Assembly: GCA_020466095.1 (NCBI GenBank)
Contig: CM035806.1
Coordinates: 123,218,661-123,282,660 of the forward strand
Source of the DNA: Chlorops oryzae
Taxonomy: Eukaryota > Arthropoda > Insecta > Diptera > Chloropidae
DNA: 64,000 nt
Reading direction: 5' to 3'
Every line of letters begins with the position of its first letter. Positions within the stretch are counted from its first letter, which is position 1. The notes beneath the pieces were generated by a model. That model worked only from the letters and a program-made list of their open reading frames with translations. It did not search any database and had not been told where the DNA came from. The translations under genes were made by a program, and so were the position numbers. Of the stretch, positions 1-11,202 are shown piece by piece.

Positions 1-303
1 AGGTATAAAATTTTCTACTGTCTCGATTGCCTTTGATGTTGCCTTACTGCCCCCAATTAGTTCTAAATTGAAAGTATACCAAAAGTCTATACCGAGGTAG
101 ACATCTTGTTGCAGAGCTGGGACGATATAAAATTCTATCTCTTTTTCCTGACCATTCCAGAGGACTGGTAACGTTATGACACCCGTCACTGGTGTCTCAG
201 CACCATTTGCTGTTCGCACCTTTTCGCTTTTTAGCTTGATTATGTTCTTTTCCTGTTTTTCGAGTAATTTCAAGCCCCCCTCTTCTAAACTCTTAATAAA
301 AAT
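1..303 (-). pseudogene. Ty3/gypsy-like retrotransposon protease-region fragment
   Basis: Read on the minus strand, the first 300 bases are open. They give a retropepsin-like stretch with the segment YLGIDFW near the end (about 75-85), which matches the second conserved hydrophobic-glycine motif of gypsy-type aspartic proteases. The catalytic DTG/DSG half and the reverse transcriptase are not in view, because the frame runs off the left edge downstream and changes into transposon-end sequence upstream at about 303-312. The piece would be part of a Gag-Pol polyprotein that cuts itself during particle formation. It is a fragment, with no LTR in view. Family level is fairly sure; lineage is not. 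Confidence 0.6.
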
Positions 304-311
304 GAGACTGA

Positions 312-359
312 GGCCGAAGATTCGGTTTCGGCTGAAAATGCAGTTTCGGTCGGACACTA
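312..359. repeat. hAT-like right terminal repeat (solo end)
   Basis: The sequence has CCGAAG/TTCGG-type subterminal repeats and ends CGGACACTA at 359. This matches the right end of the hAT element at 45617-47483 in design and terminal bases. The orientation implies that the element body lies to the left, so the gypsy fragment at 1-303 would be inside or rearranged with it. The other end is outside the window. Confidence 0.6.
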
Positions 360-497
360 CTAAAAACCTTATGCGTATTATCGCTTCAAGTGCTCAAATT
401 GCAATATTCGCAATAGAAAAACCCCTTTCAACTTCAAATGAAAATTTTAGCCCCTAAAAATTCCCTTGCAATCTTTTCTATCCCACATCTCCCCTAG

Positions 498-665
498 ACG
501 CTTGGGACACATTGAAACATTTCGATAACGAAAAACTTGTTTGTGAGCGAGATACTTACGGGGAAGAGATAGAAAAGCACCTCGCTCTCTTCCCCGTGCG
601 CCTTCGCTATGAAGCAAAATGTTTTTCTATCGAAATGTTTCACTGTGTAAATCTCGTCCTAGGCG
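498..665. repeat. Short foldback MITE
   Basis: An imperfect inverted repeat: ACGCTTGGGACAC at 498 pairs with the complement of the bases ending at 665, and both arms contain TGAAACATTTCGATA. The loop is GA-rich. The open frame seen across it (512-757) has no recognisable protein and is best read as chance. Confidence 0.5.
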
Positions 666-1175
666 TGAGCAATTCTCCTAAATTTAGGAGAGATTCCCCT
701 AAACTGGCAGCACTGACAGCAAACAGGTGTGTATTATCATATTTCATTGAGGGATGACGTCACTGTCGCGGTTTTTCATACGAAAATGTAGCTGAGAAAT
801 AATTGTTTTTAAACATCATACAAACATGATTACTTTCTACTAAAAATAGTCTATTAGATTTTCAATTGGCTGCGTAAATTTTACTCTGTACGTTGGATAT
901 CTTTATTATTTCCATTTTTTTTTAAATACAACAGAATTTAGAACCACAATCCCTAAATTACCGAAATTTTCTTCGATTTAAAGTTACTTCGATCTCCCTC
1001 TAAATATAGAATGAGTGAAGAATTGCTTGACCAGTCTTTTAACTATTACGCCATCACTAATTAATTAGCTGTTTTCCAGTGTCTTTTCCCTTTGTTTTGC
1101 TTTCAGTTAGGCTGTATCCAAATTTAAGTTAAAATTTCCATTTTATTTGACTGGCGCAATTTACTTCTTTGAGCA
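666..1175. other. No gene seen
   Basis: AT-rich DNA between the MITE and the assembly gap. No domain, terminal repeat pair or microsatellite was found. Confidence 0.5.
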
Positions 1176-1275
1176 NNNNNNNNNNNNNNNNNNNNNNNNN
1201 NNNNNNNNNNNNNNNNNNNNNNNNNNNNNNNNNNNNNNNNNNNNNNNNNNNNNNNNNNNNNNNNNNNNNNNNNNN
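1176..1275. other. Assembly gap (100 N)
   Basis: Exactly 100 N bases, a conventional unknown-size gap. It abuts the left arm of a palindrome, a structure that often breaks assemblies. The frames that run through the Ns are artefacts. Confidence 0.95.
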
Positions 1276-1960
1276 GAAAGCGTGTTTTTTGTGTTTGTTA
1301 TTGTGAAGAAATTTTTTATTTTGATTTGACAGATTCATAATTTGAAATTCTTTATTATACAACTTCGTAGTATGCTCTGCTTATTTTTGCCTTGTATTTT
1401 TTGAAATGCGTGCATTTTGAAATTTATTATTGCACGCCTTGCCTTGTACTTTTTGAAATGCGTGCGTTTTGAAATTTATTATTGCACGCCTTGAAATTCA
1501 TTCTTAAAAAACCATGTAGTATGCCATGCTTTTTGTTTGTATAAACAATTTTTTATACTTTCTCAAAACTAGTGTCATAATATGCTTCATTATGATTTTA
1601 AAATCGACATCATAATAGGCCTATTATGATGTCGAATTGCATAAAATGATTTTATGCAATTCGACATCATAAAAGGCCTATTATGATGTCGATTTTAAAA
1701 TCATAATGAAGGATATTATGACACTAGATTTAAGAAAGTATAAAAAAAAATTTTTTTAAACAAACAAAAAGCATGGCATACTACCAGGGTTTGTAATGAA
1801 TTTCAAAGCGTGCAATAATAAATTTCAAAACGCACGCATTTCAAAAAATACAAGGCAAAAATAAGCAGAGCATACTACGAAGTTGTATAATAAAGAATTT
1901 CAAATTATGAATCTGTTAAATAAAAATAAAAATTTTCTTCACAAAAAAAAAACGTTTTCT
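1276..1960. repeat. Long foldback (palindromic) element
   Basis: Left arm 1276-1640 and right arm 1650-1960 are near-exact reverse complements. Paired landmarks include CAGATTCATAATTTGAAATT, CATACTACGAAGTTG and TGCACGC blocks. The centre is at about 1647 inside TTGCATAAAATGATTTTATGCAA. The centre itself holds smaller palindromes (TAGGCCTA twice). There is no coding sequence. The left arm may continue into the gap. Likely a foldback/MITE-type DNA element. Confidence 0.8.
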
Positions 1961-2084
1961 TAAATTTAGGTTAAAATCTAGTTTGAAGTCTTATTGCATA
2001 AAATATTGTTCGGCTGCGCCTCGTTTTACAACATTTACCACTCGTGCAAAAAAAAGCTTCATTTCTTTACTTGTATCTAAAATA

Positions 2085-2195
2085 TCTATTTCGATTCAAA
2101 AAACGATTTCGATGTCAAAAATTATTACGTGTATACTTTTTGAAGATTGTTTTCACATAAATTTTGACAAAATTGTTAAATGTGTAAATGTAGTA
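2085..2195 (+). repeat. Partial copy of the 38157-38326 MITE
   Basis: About 105 bases match the right half of the MITE at 38157-38326, including TTCAAAAAACGATTT, ACTTTTTGAAGATTGTTTT and AAATGTGTAAATG. The left half is missing. Confidence 0.65.
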
Positions 2196-2323
2196 TTATT
2201 AGTATATTATATTTTTGTGCAGGCAAAAAATTTTCAAACTTTAAGTCGTGGTAGCGACCCCTGAAACTCAATTTTAAAAAAATCATGAGTTTGTTTTATA
2301 GGTAGTAGAACCGAATCGCGACG

Positions 2324-3925
2324 CACAGTGGTCCCTCAGAAATTCTACGCGGCCAAAAATCAGAAATTTGGCACATGGGGGTTTTCGAAGGGGCTGAATC
2401 TATTTTTTTAAATAATTTTGGCGCTAAAAAAAAATGTTGGTCTTGGGGGTGGGGGGTAATGATAGAAAAATCTCCGAAAAACTATGTGGGGTATCCAAAT
2501 ATGTGTTTAAGAACCTCCTAAATCTATTGCAGCCATCTATTTTACCCGAAGGCTATATAAGTCCAAACCTCTTTGTTTGTAGTATAGTAATCAATTGTTT
2601 TATTTAAATTTGCTAATGACTTAATAAGTAGAAAAGTACAAGCTAAAATTATCTTTTAAAATTCCGCTCTCCTTGAGATTTGTCGTCCATCACTCAAAAA
2701 AGACTTCCCACAATTTACATTTTTGAGACATTTTTTGTGAAAAAATTTTTGCCTCAAGAGTAAATTCTCAAACCAACAATTTCTATAGTCATGCGGAGAA
2801 TTTTTGTTGTTCTTTTAACAACTTACATTCTTTTTAGAACAATTTAAATTGTCGGGAACAATTTAACCAACAAAATTGTTGAGACAAAATATAAAATTGT
2901 TGACATTACATTGAATTTTTGGGAATGTACTATGCACATGTTTTGCCTCCTGTTATTTTGCTTTAAAAGAAATCCTGTTTCCCCAATTCGGCAGATAAAC
3001 TCTCTTATTCCGATTCGTCCGATTCATCTTCATCTTCGGATTCCTCCGATTCAGCTTCATCCCCAGATTCGTCCGATTGAAAACTTTTTTAACCAGCATT
3101 ATTCATGTGGCACAGGAACAGCCGGGGAATGGGAAGGTTTCCTCTGACAAATTAAAAAAGTTTTTTTTTCAGTCTAAGTTAAATGTTTTGCATTTGTTCG
3201 GCTTTTGAAAAATATACAAACCAGAAAAGCAAAAGATTGGTACGAAAAACAGAAGAAAACAGCGAATATAACAGTAAAACGGGCCTGAGATGCTCTAACG
3301 TACTGGTAAAATTGCTCCCGTTCCACAATTCTGCAGCCGCGCCTAATTCGGCAACCTTCGGGACAAAATTTTGAAGAAAAATCGCTAATTTGCCCTTTTG
3401 AAGCTTATTTTAACATATGAGACATTTTTAGTGTTTTTTTCAAAACGGGCAACAGATAACAACTGGTGGTCAATATACACACCCCAAGGAACAAATGTGC
3501 GATTTTGGTTTTTTTTTAGCAAACTCTCACTTTTTTTTATAAAGTCACTTTTGTAAGAAATAAAATGTGAAAAAACGACTTACTTTAAGTGCTTAGTATT
3601 TGGGTTCCAACACATCAAAAAATAAAAAAAATATAGAGATTCGAAATCAGCGAAAAAAGCGCTATTTATTTATATAAGCACACGGTCAGTATCACGTTGG
3701 TAACACCTTGAGAAAGGTTTAAAAGTCACACGCGTCATCACAGAAATATCTCACTGTCGTAATCTCCCCGTTAGTTAAATGCTGTGGCAACAAATTTCGA
3801 CATTGAGGTGGTTGCCACATGCAATACCAGTTGCTTTGGACCTTAGACAACACATTGAAACCATTGTTTATCAGCATTCATTTTTTGGAATTATAACCGC
3901 ATAGAATTTCTGAGGGACCACTGTG
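2324..3925. mobile_element. Non-autonomous Transib element, 1602 bp
   Basis: The ends are perfect or near-perfect inverted repeats of about 30 bp starting CACAGTGGTCCCTCAG and closing in its complement at 3925. The element is flanked on both sides by the 5-bp duplication CGACG (2319-2323 and 3926-3930). CACWRTG termini with a GC-rich 5-bp TSD are the hallmark of the Transib superfamily, the transposons related to RAG1. There is no transposase. The only coding-like trace is a minus-strand run rich in Asp, Glu and Ser (about 3003-3086, ending in a stop), which could be the tail of a lost protein or simple repeat. The rest is AT-rich filler. Confidence 0.8.
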
Positions 3926-3930
3926 CGACG

Positions 3931-5467
3931 GTAGCCCGGCAACTTTAAAATTTAGGAGCACCCTAATATATATTTATACAATAAAATAAATAAAGGCGTG
4001 CGAAGCGTGAATTGAAGACAACTGCGAGCGAAAAGAAAATATGAAAAATCAAAAGATGATTTGATTTTACGGATGGCAAATCTTCCATCGAGCAATAGCA
4101 CAAGTATAAATGCCAGCCTCAAGTAGCGAGAGTCCATCATTTGATTCGATTGAAGTAAATCGTATAAGGTTGGGGTAGTACAAGTGAAAATTGCATTTCT
4201 GTATCGACAAATTGAAGATACTTACAACGCATTTGCATTTTCGAACGCAAGGATTAGAAACTATGGCTCAGGACAAGCAAATCATTCCTGCTGTCTCAGA
4301 GCGAATAGAGCTGGGAAAACCATGAACAGCAGCTGTGTTTTATTATTTTTCAAATAATTATTTCAAAAGTAACTTTTTATTATTATTAGAAGTTTTTGGT
4401 TTTTCTTTTTTACTTAACAAAATATATTATCGTTTGAACAGAATTTAAAAGCCGCGCACTTGTTATCCGTTCATTTCAGTTTAATTCATTTTAGTTCTTT
4501 TGGCTGTATTCTATTCACTGATGCCAATTGTCAAGTTAACATCGAAGGAAAGCACAGTTTTCCGACTCGAAGTATAAAAAAAATTTTCAATCACTCAAGT
4601 TCACGTTGAAAAGAATTTTCTCATTTTCGCTCGATATGATTTAACACCTTGACTTTGCCATTTCGATGCGCGGTACAATGTAGACTCGTCTACCAAAATT
4701 GTGAACTGTGAATCGCGAATTGTTCAATGTGTATGCGCGTGTGTGTGTCGTGCGTGTGCGAGAGTGTGAGTTCTGGTTCCCTCGTTAGCTTAAAAATTAT
4801 CACATTTTTTGTTAGACGAAACTCGTCCAAAGCGCTGAATCTATGAATTGCAACTGAAAAAGCCTTTGCAAGAATCGTACTTAATAATCAGTGGTAAAAA
4901 CGGTGTGCTCCACACAAACCAGACAACACACACACACACGCACTAGCACACACCCAAATAGGTTGTGAGTGTTTGTACATGTGTGCTGCCTTTGTGCGGC
5001 AATTTGTATTCTTCAACATTGACACAATAGTTATCATACCTACTCAGAAAGAAGACAGTTGCGGATACACAGTGAGAAAAATCATCTCGATAGTGTGAAC
5101 GAGGAATAACTGAGAAAATCTTACTCAAAGCAGTTCCTTTGATTGTTGTTTTTTAAAATTTTTTGTTTGTTTTCATTTAAACTATCTTATTTTATTGAGT
5201 ATTTGGACACTGGGCAATAGAAAATATTTGAATCGGCCATTTCAAAAACAAAAAAAACAAAAAAAAGTCCTTTAAAACTCATTGGTTCAAGCATGAAGCA
5301 GTTTTTGAATTGATTCCCGTAAAATTCTATTCTAGTGACTTATGAGGTTTTTGAAATGATCGATTCTTTTGAATTCGGGACCCAAAAGTGGGCATGAAGT
5401 TATTATGAACACCATTTTATCAATATTCAGAGAATCGTTCCATTCTTGAGAATATGTGTGCCTAAAG
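3931..5467. other. No gene; GT/AC microsatellite patches
   Basis: About 1.5 kb of AT-rich DNA. GT-rich runs lie near 4732-4770 and an (AC)n run at 4925-4960. Short open frames on the minus strand (3952-4140, 4943-5128) show no domain or coding bias. Confidence 0.55.
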
Positions 5468-5608
5468 CAGTGGTTGCCAAGGCATAGAACAATTGAATCA
5501 TCGCCTCGAATAACGTTGTAAGCGACAAAATGTACATTGTTGGAAATTTGCCATTTCTCTCTTTTAATGTTCTGTAATGTTGAGAAATGTCCAAGAGTCG
5601 ACCAAATA

Positions 5609-7176
5609 CACACAGAAAAATAAACACTTTCGTAACAAGAAGTTATCGCAGTTGAAAAACTGTAGCATAAAAATATTTGAATCGAATGCAAAACATTTGA
5701 TCGAAAATTTTTATATTTAGATCAAATACTTTCATACTTTTTTAGCAACTGTGCCGCTTTTAACGCAACAAGGAAATAATTGTCAAGTGAAAAAGTTTTT
5801 GAGCCAAATTTAAAGTTTTTGAGCTAAGAACTTTGCAGTAAAAAGCTGGCACATTGCTAAAACAAAAGCAAAATATTTGAGCTGAGAGCGCAAAACTGTT
5901 TATTTTTTCTGTGCAAGAAAGATTGGAACTGTCAAAACACAAGCAATAGTAGTTGAGCTAAAAAGGCAACTGTTGTCCTTTTTTAAGCAACCAGCGCACT
6001 GTTAAATCAAAAGCTACAGCGTTTGAGCTAAGAGAGCAAACTGTTAAATCAAAAGAAAAGTATTTGAGTTGACAGAGCAACTGTCAATTTTCTCATTTTG
6101 GTGAAATTTTTCTTATGCACGTGTCATTTGTGAGTTCGACGGGAGGCAGGATGGCAGCAGTAAATGATGTTGCATCAGAAAATGAATTATTTGAAGTGGA
6201 AGATGAGCTTTTCATTTTATATGTGGAATGGGGCCTATCCATGGAGAGTATTACGGCATTGGCGGAGTGCAGAATAAATAAATTGGAGCTGCTGGGAGTG
6301 CTGGAAATATGCGAAATCGACGAGATCTTTACCAGGCGCCACCTTCTTGCTGATAAGATAAAATTTAGGCATAACCTTAAAAAGTGGCGAAGTGATAATG
6401 GAGTAAGTATGATTTGTAGGTACATATGTATGCAGAAAGAAACATATCGCATACTAAATACAAAACCGGTAGAACTCGAAATTTGGAAAATGTTTCCTTT
6501 CCCTCCATCGTAACTGTGTTAAATAACGGAAATCGCGTTCTTAGGTTGAAATAAATATTATAAGTTGTTTAATAATTTTATTTATTTCAAAATATATATA
6601 TATATATATCTTAATTGATTTAATAAAACTTAAACTATATCTAAAAATTTTGTAATTACTTCTTTATTTCGACGATATTCCCTTTTTTGGACAAAGGTGT
6701 GGCAATCGAAAAAAAAGTGTCAACTGTTGCTTGTCAACAGTGTAAGTATTTCAGCTAAGGACTTTCCCTTTAAACCAAAGACATAAGCTGTTCTTTTTTC
6801 AACAGTGTAAGTATTTCAGCTTAGGACTTTCCCTTTAAACCAAAGACGTAAACTGTTCTTATTTCAACAGTGTAAGTATTTCAGCCAAGTACTCTAACTT
6901 TCAAACCAAACACATGAACTGTTTTTTAATAAATATTTTTGCATTTCCTCCAAAAGGTATAACTTTTGAACCAAAGTCGCAAGCTGTTGTTTAATTAAAG
7001 CTGATTTATTTGATTCAAATGCTCTCACCTTTAAGCCAACTACGTAAAATTTACAAAAATCCAAATACTTTTGTGCTGTTGATTCAAATCTGTTCAGTTG
7101 TTGGCGCGATTTAACCCATAAAAGTATTTACGACAAAATGTAAAATTGTTGGCACTACAGTGTTTTTCGCTGTGTG
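5609..7176. mobile_element. TA-flanked TIR element with ORF and subterminal repeat arrays
   Basis: The left end CACACAGAAAAATAAACACT and the complement of the right end (CACACAGCGAAAAACACT) form a terminal inverted repeat, with TA directly outside both. Inside are two arrays of short repeats around a single ORF. The left array (about 5790-6090) has five units with TTGAGCTAAG-like cores. The right array (about 6735-6925) has three copies of a 65-bp unit containing TTTCAGCTAAGGACTTTCCC. Such arrays are typical transposase-binding regions. The superfamily is not recognised. The element at 50439-51306 has the same plan. Confidence 0.55.
6115..6513 (+). CDS. SAM-domain-like protein, probable first exon, TE-borne
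   Basis: A 132-residue frame. A better start than the first ATG is the ATG at 6151 (13th codon), in an AGGATGG context. Residues about 25-95 read like a sterile-alpha-motif helix bundle: an acidic start, a WGL turn, LLGVLEICEIDEIF, and a basic end KIKFRHNLKKWR. Such folds mediate protein-protein contact. After the KKWRSDNG segment there is a GTAAGT splice-donor-like site at about 6401-6406, so residues beyond it may be intron read-through. The ORF lies alone in the centre of the 5609-7176 element. It could be a captured host exon or an element accessory gene. No catalytic motif is seen, and the function is unknown. Confidence 0.45.
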   Translation: MHVSFVSSTGGRMAAVNDVASENELFEVEDELFILYVEWGLSMESITALAECRINKLELLGVLEICEIDEIFTRRHLLADKIKFRHNLKKWRSDNGVSMICRYICMQKETYRILNTKPVELEIWKMFPFPPS

Positions 7177-7481
7177 TAAAAACATAATTTGGATAGCGTA
7201 AAGGGCTTGAGTATTATTAAAAGTGAAAGTCAAAAAATAGCACACAAATTTTGTCGCTTACAACGTTATTCGAGGCCATGGTTCAATTGTTGAAAATGGC
7301 GGCTCACATACTTATGCTTAAGATTTATGATTCAGTCGATGATTAGACAACGACGGGATAGCATTGTGAGCGCAATACACAAGAAAAATTTATCACAGCG
7401 AAATGGACCAATAGAAAGTACGCGAAATGCAAAAAATATGCCGACTTTTTCAACCGTTGTTCTATGCCTTGCCAACCACTG

Positions 7482-8318
7482 CGCTAAACTAAGCTCCGTT
7501 TATGGAGGACTGGAATTGGATATACAATCGAAACTCTCTTTAACGAATTTTTTCCCGATGCCTTCATATTCCTTATAGAGAATATCGACTGCACTGTTTT
7601 CAAAAAATTCAAATGCTTAATTTTCCATCGTTTTTTTTTTTTTTTCAGTGTACATTACGTTGTTTTCGGGCAAAGATTTCGAAGCGTTAAAAAAACGTTT
7701 TCATATTCTCGCACTGGCCATTTCTGGCACTGAACATCGCTTGTACACACGTCTCGTCGACTTTGATTCGAACATATCCGAATGGGAGAGGTTAAACCGA
7801 GTATTGGGAGTACGGGCCATAAGGCCTAACCGTTAATATGATTTTGTTATCGTTTTTATTCCTTTTTTTTTCTCGTAAGTGCTCTTCTGCGTTATGTGTC
7901 CGTATGGACGAATGGAAGGACGGACGGACATACAGTTTTTGCAAACGCTCATCGATACATTTGCGACACTTAAATGATGATATGAAATGCAAGCAATAAT
8001 GATGGGAGGGCGGTACAGTGGGTCGCAAAAAGGTGCTCGAAAGGCATAAAATAGTTTGCTATGGCTCTGTGGATTGCATCCGTTTGAACTTTTGAGTCAC
8101 ACAAGACGACGCATGCTTTTTTTTCTGATGTTGTTGTTGTTGTCTATTTTTGTTTGTTTTCTGTATTTTATATCCTTAGACAATGAGCCATGCCTTTTAG
8201 CATTCAATTATTGGCGGCGGCGACTGTCTTTGTTGTTCTTTCGTCTGGATTATCATAACACAGCGACAATCCCTTTTAAAATCGATGAACATTCATAACG
8301 AAACGCTCATATCTTGTC
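7482..8318. other. No gene seen
   Basis: Includes a poly-T tract (7630-7646) ending in TTCAGTGTAC, which resembles the ends of the CACMGAAAAA-type elements, and some GC-richer DNA. Frames at 7327-7578, 7648-7836, 7792-8028 and 8056-8298 show no domain. Confidence 0.45.
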
Positions 8319-8355
8319 CTATTCTCTCTCTCTTCTCTCTCTCTCTCTCTCTCTC

Positions 8356-8409
<54 letters not shown>
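8319..8409 (+). repeat. (CT)n microsatellite
   Basis: About 90 bases of nearly pure CT dinucleotide. It creates a false Leu/Ser open frame at 8285-8515. Confidence 0.95.
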
Positions 8410-8412
<3 letters not shown>

Positions 8413-8984
8413 CCTCTCTGAATTCAGTTCACGAACTTATGAAGTTTTAGAAAGTTTAAATGTTTGTCTAGTCTCAAGAGTTTGTATACAGATTTCTATG
8501 TCTATTTGTGGTTAATATAGAAAATTCCACACCATCAAGAAATATTTTCAGGCAGTTCATTACTTTAGGAATAGAATATTTCTCTGAATAACCTGAAATT
8601 GAAGGAACCACGAACTCCAAAATATGTTGGAAAGTAATGAATAAATGCCCATTTCTTCGGTTATGCGAGAATTGAACAAAAATTGCATGCCATAATAAGG
8701 TATTATATAACTACAGTTTCGTTACAGAAAAGAATGCATTACTTTTCGTAGGACATCTCCGTGTTAAAAATCATACAATCTGCAGGTCAATTTCAATACA
8801 AGCTATCAATTACATTTTTGCTTACTATTGATTACCAATAACTGCTGGGTAATTATTTCATATATATGTATGTAGCGAAAATATTCGAGGAACTTACATT
8901 TAATGAAAATTTTTGAGTTGGGTGTGACAGTATAATTGAAAATTAAGAGAGGTGCCCAACGACGCCAACGTCAATTTGCACGAA
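8410..8984. other. No gene seen
   Basis: AT-rich unique-looking DNA with no repeat pair or coding motif. Confidence 0.45.
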
Positions 8985-9813
8985 GTAAAATTACCGAAAA
9001 TTCCTGCCGTTTTCGTTGTTCTAGCTTGGATATCTATTTATAACTTATCTGTTCTTCGATTTAGCTTCTAAAACTCGAGATTATTATTAAGCACAAAATT
9101 TTCGCGAATGGTGGTCATGGTCAAATTTTAACCCTTAGAGGACATTATATCTAGCTGCGAAATACTCAGTTCAAAATAGTGAAAATCAAATTTTTGCGAA
9201 TTTCGCGAATGGTGGTCATTGTCAAATTTTAACCTTATGTTAAGTGACGACTTTATTTGGCGGCAAAATACACAATCGGAAGAAGCAAAAAAAAATCATT
9301 TTTGTATACAGATATGAGAATAAGAGAAAGAGTGTTTTTTTCTAATGTGTAGGATGATGACCATAGTTATAGCGATGTCGCAATTTTTTTTCAGCGAAAG
9401 CTTAAGTCTACATGGTAGCTATACACACACCAAATTTCAATAAGCTGGGATGTATAGTAAAAAAGTTATCCAGGAAAAACCTTAAAAATCGTTTTTGAAA
9501 CTTCTGAACCACTTCCCACGACCCAAGGAGGGACTACGAAAACAATTTTTCTGCAGTTTTTCGGACATTTACCTGGTTCAAGTCCATGCCGAATTTCAAT
9601 ATAATATCTTTCATGGCTTAGGAGTAAATTACGAAAAACTAAAGTGTGACCGACAGACAGACAGACAGACAGACATACAGACATGGCTAGATCGACTCAT
9701 CTTCTCACCCTGATCAAGAATATATATATATATGTCTATATGTATCGCGACTCCTTTGGTATGTTACATACTCCGAGTCAAACTTAATATACCCTATCCT
9801 TCGGAAAAGGTAT
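8985..9813 (-). mobile_element. DINE/HINE Helentron repeat, family C, 3'-truncated
   Basis: An inverted, shorter copy of the element at 61325-62401. The 5' end (complement of CCTTCGGAAAAGGTATA) lies at 9813. It then has a (CAGA)n core at 9651-9676, the TATATATATA patch, and several units containing TTTCGCGAATGGTGGTCAT. It stops at about 8985, before the terminal hairpin. It abuts the 3' end of a family A copy at 9814, giving a head-to-tail joint. Non-coding, non-autonomous rolling-circle type. Confidence 0.75.
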
Positions 9814-10022
9814 AACAAGTAAGGGTGTTATAGTCAGGCGAGCCTGACAATAAAATACCCGACACAGACACACATGTTTAAATAATTTTTTAACCACGCA
9901 CAAAAAACAGGGCCACTAAGAGAGAATATTCAAGAGTTTTTTAAGGCTATTAGGGGCCGCATATACCGACTTTTGTTAAATTTCTTCATGAAAACAGCCC
10001 CTTTTCCACGCCCACTTTTCCA
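9814..10022 (-). mobile_element. DINE/HINE family A, 3' part
   Basis: Starts with the inverted 3' terminus ACAAGTAAGGGTGTTATAGT followed by the hairpin GTCAGGCGAGCCTGAC. The body resembles other family A copies. It is cut at 10022, where another copy begins in the opposite direction. Confidence 0.8.
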
Positions 10023-10693
10023 TTTTTATACCCGACACACTCTGTGTCGAGGGTATATTGCGTTTGTGTGGTTGTGTGTAACACCCAGAACCATTCGAGA
10101 TAGACCATACAACATATATATAGAAATGATCAGCGTCACCAGGAGATTCGATTTAGACATGTCCGTCCGTCTGTCTGTCCGTCTGTCTGTCCGTCTGTCT
10201 GTCCGTCTGTTTGTATACAGTTTTCTTACCGAAGGAGTTGAGCTATCTCGACAAAATTTGATATGCGTGCTCACGGGGACATGAGTAAGAACAAGTTCGA
10301 GAATGGACCCGATCGGACCATTTTTAGGGGTACCTCCAGTACTAGGGTCTGTTACGAAAATCACAAAAACTGCTCTAAAATCGAAGCTTTTCAAGACATT
10401 TTGATGAAATTTGATCATATTTAAAGGCCAGTAGTATTATTTCCAAAAATTGGAAAAGTGGGCGTGGCAGAAGGGCGTTTTTCGAAAATTCTCTCTCACA
10501 CCCGAAATGCAAATGGGACTTGAACGAAAGTTGGCACTTATGCATCGTTTGTAGCCACAAACAGTCACAGTCACAATAATCTCAAAAGTGCCCCAAAATC
10601 GGATTTTTTCGAAATATTTCAATAAAACTTAGGATTAGAGCGCATATCTAAACCTCCGAATAGAATTTAAAAAAATTGGAAAAGTGGGCTTTT
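10023..10693 (+). mobile_element. DINE/HINE family A, 5' part
   Basis: Begins TTTTTATACCCGACACACTC, with the 5' hairpin CGACACACTCTGTGTCG, and carries (GTCY)n at 10159-10212. It runs to about 10693 and lacks the 3' hairpin. The open frames on both strands here are repeat translations and not proteins. Confidence 0.8.
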
Positions 10694-10999
10694 GTTGTTT
10701 TCGTAACAGACCCTAGTGCTGGAGGTACGCCTAAAAATGGTCCGATCGGGTCCATTCTCGAACTTGTTCTTACTCATGTCCCCGTTAGCACGCATACCAA
10801 ATTTTGTCAAGATAGCTTAACTCGTTCGATAAGATAACTGTATACAGACGGACGGACGGACATGTCTAAATCGAATCTCCTGGTGACGCTGATCATTTCT
10901 ATATATATTTTGTATGGTCTATCTCGACTGGTTCTAGGTGTTACACACAACCACACAAACGCAATATACCCTCGACACAGAGAGTGTCGGGTATAAAAA
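10694..10999 (-). mobile_element. DINE/HINE family A, 5' part, inverted
   Basis: The mirror-image of the preceding copy: it ends at 10999 in the complement of TATACCCGACACTC. Together with 10023-10693 it makes a tail-to-tail pair in which both 5' hairpins face outward. Confidence 0.75.
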
Positions 11000-11202
11000 G
11001 AATTCATTAATAGGATTATAAGGAAATCCTTCGGAACTTGTAGGGCCTGGCGGAATAACCCCATTTACATACATACATTCCTCTCGAAAAGTCTGGATGT
11101 GTCTACAAACCCCGTTTGATTGATCTGCTATTGAATGAGATTTCCTATATGGGCTTTTTATTCATATTGGATTTTATAAATGGGTGTTCCTTTTCAATAC
11201 GG

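Larger units (their letters stand above)
5468..7481. repeat. Inverted-repeat pair, probably an old hAT element
   Basis: CAGTGGTTGCCAAGGCATAG at 5468 is mirrored by its complement ending at 7481. Further in, CCTCGAATAACGTTGTAAGC is mirrored as well (5505 and 7250 regions). The left arm lacks about 165 bp that the right arm has. The flanking octamers (GCCTAAAG and CGCTAAAC) agree at 5 of 8 bases only, so an aged hAT TSD is possible but unproven. The element at 5609-7176 sits inside. Confidence 0.5.

Noticed and set aside
1129..1362. Frames across the N run
   Set aside because: They exist only because Ns are treated as open codons.
5790..6925. CRISPR-like spaced repeats
   Set aside because: Repeats are degenerate, spacing uneven, no cas genes, eukaryotic context; they fit transposon subterminal repeats.
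8011..8030. Transib left end at TACAGTGGGTCGC
   Set aside because: The heptamer is TACAGTG and not CACAGTG, and no GC-rich pentamer duplication or partner end is present.
8285..8515. Leu/Ser-repeat frame
   Set aside because: Produced by the (CT)n microsatellite.
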